25,511 bases of DNA from DAOTKC01 sp035449045. Its GTDB lineage: Bacteria; Bacillota; Clostridia; Christensenellales; CAG-917. The stretch is taken from the NCBI GenBank assembly GCA_035449045.1, contig DAOTKC010000021.1, forward strand, positions 1 through 25,511, in the 5' to 3' direction. A model generated the notes under the pieces. The model did no database searches. It was given only the letters and a program-made list of their open reading frames with translations, and was not told where the DNA came from. Position 1 is the stretch's first letter; every line of letters begins with the position of its first letter. Shown here piece after piece: positions 23,001 through 25,511 of this stretch. The position numbers and the translations under genes were made by a program.

Positions 23001-23172
23001 CAATTATTCGGTTTTTAATATACATTTGGATAAGTGTATTTGTTCGCATTGTTTTCGCTGCTTCCGGTCGGATAATTCCGCCTGTGAGCCACGGTAAGTC
23101 GTTCGAAGCGCTTCGGGGTCCCCGTTGAATGCCTGACATTCCATGGGGTGACTTTTGAGCCTTGTCCCGCAT
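22966..23172 (-). CDS. Possible 68-aa small ORF spanning the repeat element
   Basis: The ATG at 23172 is preceded by GGAGG five bases upstream, a good ribosome site. The peptide begins MRDKAQKSPHGMSG and ends MQCKARNSPH, because both repeat copies are read in the same frame. There is no recognised domain and its composition is unlike the neighbouring proteins. It may be a chance frame within a non-coding repeat. Confidence 0.2.
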   Translation of the reverse strand: MRDKAQKSPHGMSGIQRGPRSASNDLPWLTGGIIRPEAAKTMRTNTLIQMYIKNRIIGMQCKARNSPH

Positions 23173-23174
23173 CC
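23101..23174. repeat. Repeat unit, copy B (about 74 bp)
   Basis: It matches copy A over its length: GTTCGAAGC, GTCCCCGTTGAATG, CATTCCATGGGGTGA, GAGCCTTG, GCATCC. It is in direct orientation, 172 bp from copy A start to start. The hairpin is kept with mismatches. Confidence 0.8.
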
Positions 23175-23280
23175 TTTCCTCCGGTTCGAAAAACTGAGAA
23201 ATATTGCGGTTTTAAGCGAATTAATTCTTTTTGTTTCACGGTATTTATTGTATGCGGGATAATTAAAACTCTTTGCGTTT

Positions 23281-25284
23281 TTAATTATTGCTGTCGGGAT
23301 TGGCGGACTCGTCGGCGGCGGGTGTCTCGGAAGTAGGCGCTTCGGAAGCCGCGGGCGCGGGAGCGGAAGGCGCGGGTTGAGGCGCGGCGGCCTTGGGCTT
23401 ACTTTCCTTGGCCTCGAGATAAGCGAGGATTTCGGCGACCGATTTACCCTCGAACAGAAGGTCGATTTCCTCTTTGAAGATTGTCTCTCTTTCGTAGAGG
23501 AGCTTTACCATGTTTTCCATTATGCCGCGGTGCTCGTTCAAGACGGCAAGCGCGCGGTTCAACGCCGTTTCGACGATATCCTTGACCTCGGCGTCGATTT
23601 CGGAGGCTATCTTTTCGCTGTAATATACCTGCGACTGGAAGTCGCGGCCGAGGAAAATTTCCTGACTGGTGCCGAGATAAACCGCGCCCAGCCTCTCGCT
23701 CATCCCCCATTCGGTGACCATCTTGCGAGCAATGCCGGATGCGCGCTGGATGTCGCTGGATGCGCCCGTTGAAATGTCTTTTATGACGATTTCTTCGGCG
23801 GCGCGTCCGCCCATTATCATCGCTATTGTGTCTAAAAGCTGGTTTTTGGAGGCGTAGTCGTTGTCGTTGTCGGGCAGCGTGATGGTATATCCGCCGGCGG
23901 CGCCGCGCGGAATGATGCTGACTTCGTGGACGTGCGCCTCGCAATGCGGAAGCACCTTGGCGACTATGGCGTGGCCTGCCTCGTGATAGGCTGTGATGCG
24001 TTTGTCGGTTTCGGTCACTAGGCGGCTTCTCTTTTGCGGGCCTGCTATAACTTTGTTGATGGCCTCGCTGATGTCGCTCATTTTAATAAGCTTGCGGTTA
24101 GCGCGGGCGGCGAGAATGGCCGCCTCGTTAAGAAGATTTTCGATGTCGGCGCCGGTAAAACCGCTGGTCAGCCGCGCTATGTTTTTAAAGTCGACCTCGC
24201 TCGCCAGCGGCTTATTTCTTGCGTGGACGCGCAAAATCGCCTCGCGGCCTTTGACGTCGGGAATGTGGACGTAGATTTGACGGTCGAACCTGCCCGGCCG
24301 CATTAGCGCGGGATCGAGGATGTCGACGCGGTTTGTCGCCGCCATGATTATGACCCCGGCCTCGGTTTCAAAGCCGTCCATGTTGACCAAAAGCTGGTTT
24401 AAGGTCTGCTCGCGCTCGTCGTTGCCGCCGCCGAGTCCCGCGCCGCGCTGTCTGCCCACGGCGTCTATCTCGTCGATAAAGACAATGCTCGGCTTGTTTT
24501 TCTTGGCCTGTTCGAAGAGGTCGCGGACGCGCGAAGCGCCCACGCCCACAAACATTTCGACGAAGTCGGAGCCGCTTATGCTGAAGAAGTTGACGTTGGC
24601 TTCGCCCGCCACCGCCTTGGCGAAGAGCGTCTTGCCCGTGCCCGGAGGGCCTACAAGCAGCACGCCCTTGGGAATCCTGGCGCCGATTTCTTTGAATTTT
24701 TCGGGGTTTTTCAAAAAGTCGACGATTTCCTGAAGCTCTTCCTTCTCCTCATCGGCGCCCGCCACGTCGGAAAAGCGCGTCTTGACCTTGGGGTTGAGCC
24801 TCGCCTTGGTGCGCCCGAAGTTGAGCGCCTTGTTGTTGGCGCCCTGGCTGGAGCGGTAAATCCAAACGATGACCACGACCAAAACAACCATGCCGATAAG
24901 CGGAATAATCAAAGAAGTCCAAAAGCTGTTTTTGGAAGGATTGTCAAAGGAAACGGTGGGCGGAGTGGCATCCTGGGCATAAGTTATGCCTGCCAGCACC
25001 TCGTGGAAATTAGCGCGGGAGCCGATGTAGGAAAAGGCGTCGTAACGCCGCGGAAACTGTTTTACGTCAATCTCGCTCCCCGCATAACGGATGTAGACGG
25101 TGTAGTTGCCGGATACAAAAATATGACTCACCTTGCCCTCGGCTATCTTGGAAAGCAGGCTCTCCTCGCCCGAGTCAAAGGGAATCTCGGCCGCTTTGGA
25201 CGAAGTGGTGAGCAGCGTCGCCGTCAAAATGACGGCGGCGATTAATGCGACGAATATAATAATACGCTTGGTGTTAGAACTCAA
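23281..25284 (-). CDS. ftsH: ATP-dependent zinc metalloprotease FtsH
   Basis: FtsH is a membrane AAA+ protease that degrades misfolded membrane and regulatory proteins. The 667-residue protein has membrane helices at 8-26 and 123-143 flanking an extracytoplasmic domain. It has Walker A GPPGTGKT (212-219), Walker B IVFIDEIDA (267-275), the SRH region ATNRVDILDPALMRPGRFDR (316-335) and the zinc motif HEAGH (434-438) with Asp511 as probable third ligand. A low-complexity Ala/Pro/Ser tail covers 630-667. The start is TTG at 25284, supported by GGAGG five bases upstream. An extended -10 promoter lies just upstream. Confidence 0.97.
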   Translation of the reverse strand: MSSNTKRIIIFVALIAAVILTATLLTTSSKAAEIPFDSGEESLLSKIAEGKVSHIFVSGNYTVYIRYAGSEIDVKQFPRRYDAFSYIGSRANFHEVLAGITYAQDATPPTVSFDNPSKNSFWTSLIIPLIGMVVLVVVIVWIYRSSQGANNKALNFGRTKARLNPKVKTRFSDVAGADEEKEELQEIVDFLKNPEKFKEIGARIPKGVLLVGPPGTGKTLFAKAVAGEANVNFFSISGSDFVEMFVGVGASRVRDLFEQAKKNKPSIVFIDEIDAVGRQRGAGLGGGNDEREQTLNQLLVNMDGFETEAGVIIMAATNRVDILDPALMRPGRFDRQIYVHIPDVKGREAILRVHARNKPLASEVDFKNIARLTSGFTGADIENLLNEAAILAARANRKLIKMSDISEAINKVIAGPQKRSRLVTETDKRITAYHEAGHAIVAKVLPHCEAHVHEVSIIPRGAAGGYTITLPDNDNDYASKNQLLDTIAMIMGGRAAEEIVIKDISTGASSDIQRASGIARKMVTEWGMSERLGAVYLGTSQEIFLGRDFQSQVYYSEKIASEIDAEVKDIVETALNRALAVLNEHRGIMENMVKLLYERETIFKEEIDLLFEGKSVAEILAYLEAKESKPKAAAPQPAPSAPAPAASEAPTSETPAADESANPDSNN

Positions 25285-25337
25285 TTATGCCTCCGGGCCA
25301 AGCCACGCGCCCGCCCATATATAGATGTAGTCATATA

Positions 25338-25365
25338 ATTATACCATAGCAAAGAAAAAAATCAA
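25338..25365 (-). promoter_or_regulatory. Promoter of ftsH
   Basis: TTGATT (25365-25360) is 16 bp from a perfect TATAAT (25343-25338), which is preceded by TGG, an extended -10. Confidence 0.65.
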
Positions 25366-25464
25366 TACAATTTTTAAACCATAAAATGTATGCAAAAGCA
25401 CTTGAAAAGTTGAATGCCGGCCAAAAAAAACAGGCCGCCTATTGCTATTATAATTAAAATCAGT

Positions 25465-25487
25465 AACCGCCCGTTCAACGGGCGGTT
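25465..25487. terminator. Hairpin upstream of ftsH, probable terminator of the preceding gene
   Basis: AACCGCCCG pairs with CGGGCGGTT around a TTCAA loop. On the minus strand it is followed by a weak T-rich stretch. It probably ends a gene lying beyond the right edge. Between it and ftsH a CGGCC/GGCCG stem with an A-rich loop also occurs (around 25420-25438). Confidence 0.5.
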
Positions 25488-25511
25488 TAACATTAACCCT
25501 GTAAGGATTTA

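Larger units (their letters stand above)
22810..23280. other. Repeat-rich intergenic region between ftsH and the 1145-aa gene
   Basis: About 470 bp contain two imperfect copies of a roughly 72-bp unit (listed separately), a GAAGCGCTTC palindrome, and a small AGATG/CATCT hairpin at 22895-22908. No clear promoter for the 1145-aa gene is visible, and no T-tailed terminator for ftsH. A 39-codon plus-strand frame (22831-22950) and a 68-codon minus-strand frame overlap the repeats and may be fortuitous. Confidence 0.6.

Overview
The window looks like chromosomal DNA from an anaerobic, low-to-mid G+C Bacillota bacterium, probably an uncultured gut-type Clostridia. The evidence is near-consensus AGGAGG ribosome sites, several TTG starts, TTGACA/TATAAT promoters, many lipoproteins, an oxygen-detoxifying A-type flavoprotein, a C_GCAxxG_C_C protein and a NlpC/P60 wall hydrolase. 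Species cannot be assigned from the sequence alone. Almost every gene lies on the minus strand; only the NlpC/P60 lipoprotein and one small HTH gene are on plus.

Positions 1-5716 (minus) form a nucleoside/nucleobase salvage block. In transcription order it holds upp, deoD, deoB, a BMP-family lipoprotein and the N-terminal 458 codons of a double-domain ABC ATPase that runs off the left edge. The imported nucleoside would be phosphorolysed by DeoD, the sugar phosphate isomerised by DeoB, and uracil salvaged by Upp. Positions 5870-8688 (minus) hold a WYL-domain regulator, a C_GCAxxG_C_C protein, dtd and a PHP-domain phosphatase.

Positions 8690-10960 contain a plus-strand NlpC/P60 lipoprotein with a strong terminator, then two small XRE-type regulators transcribed divergently from a 161-bp region whose two -35 boxes carry a shared inverted repeat. 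Next come an FprA-type flavodiiron protein (10994-12217), a tRNA cluster (fMet, Met, Glu, Val on minus, 12607-13074) beside a possible integrase-tail remnant, and a membrane-tethered M28 peptidase (13465-14799).

Positions 15003-16433 (minus) form a cobalamin-controlled unit: a cobalamin riboswitch with a recognisable terminator and candidate antiterminator, a DUF4430-type lipoprotein, and an overlapping ECF transporter S component. This is best read as a corrinoid uptake system. Upstream of it are cysS, cysE with a Cys-rich tail, a GNAT acetyltransferase, and a 1145-residue membrane-anchored protein with about seven degenerate internal repeats that I do not recognise. The right end carries ftsH, separated from the giant protein by about 470 bp of repeat-rich intergenic DNA.

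The most interesting unexplained items are the 1145-aa repeat protein, the repeat element at 22929-23174, the shared operator of the XRE pair, and the riboswitch/DUF4430/ECF module. No CRISPR array, complete insertion sequence or rRNA gene is visible.
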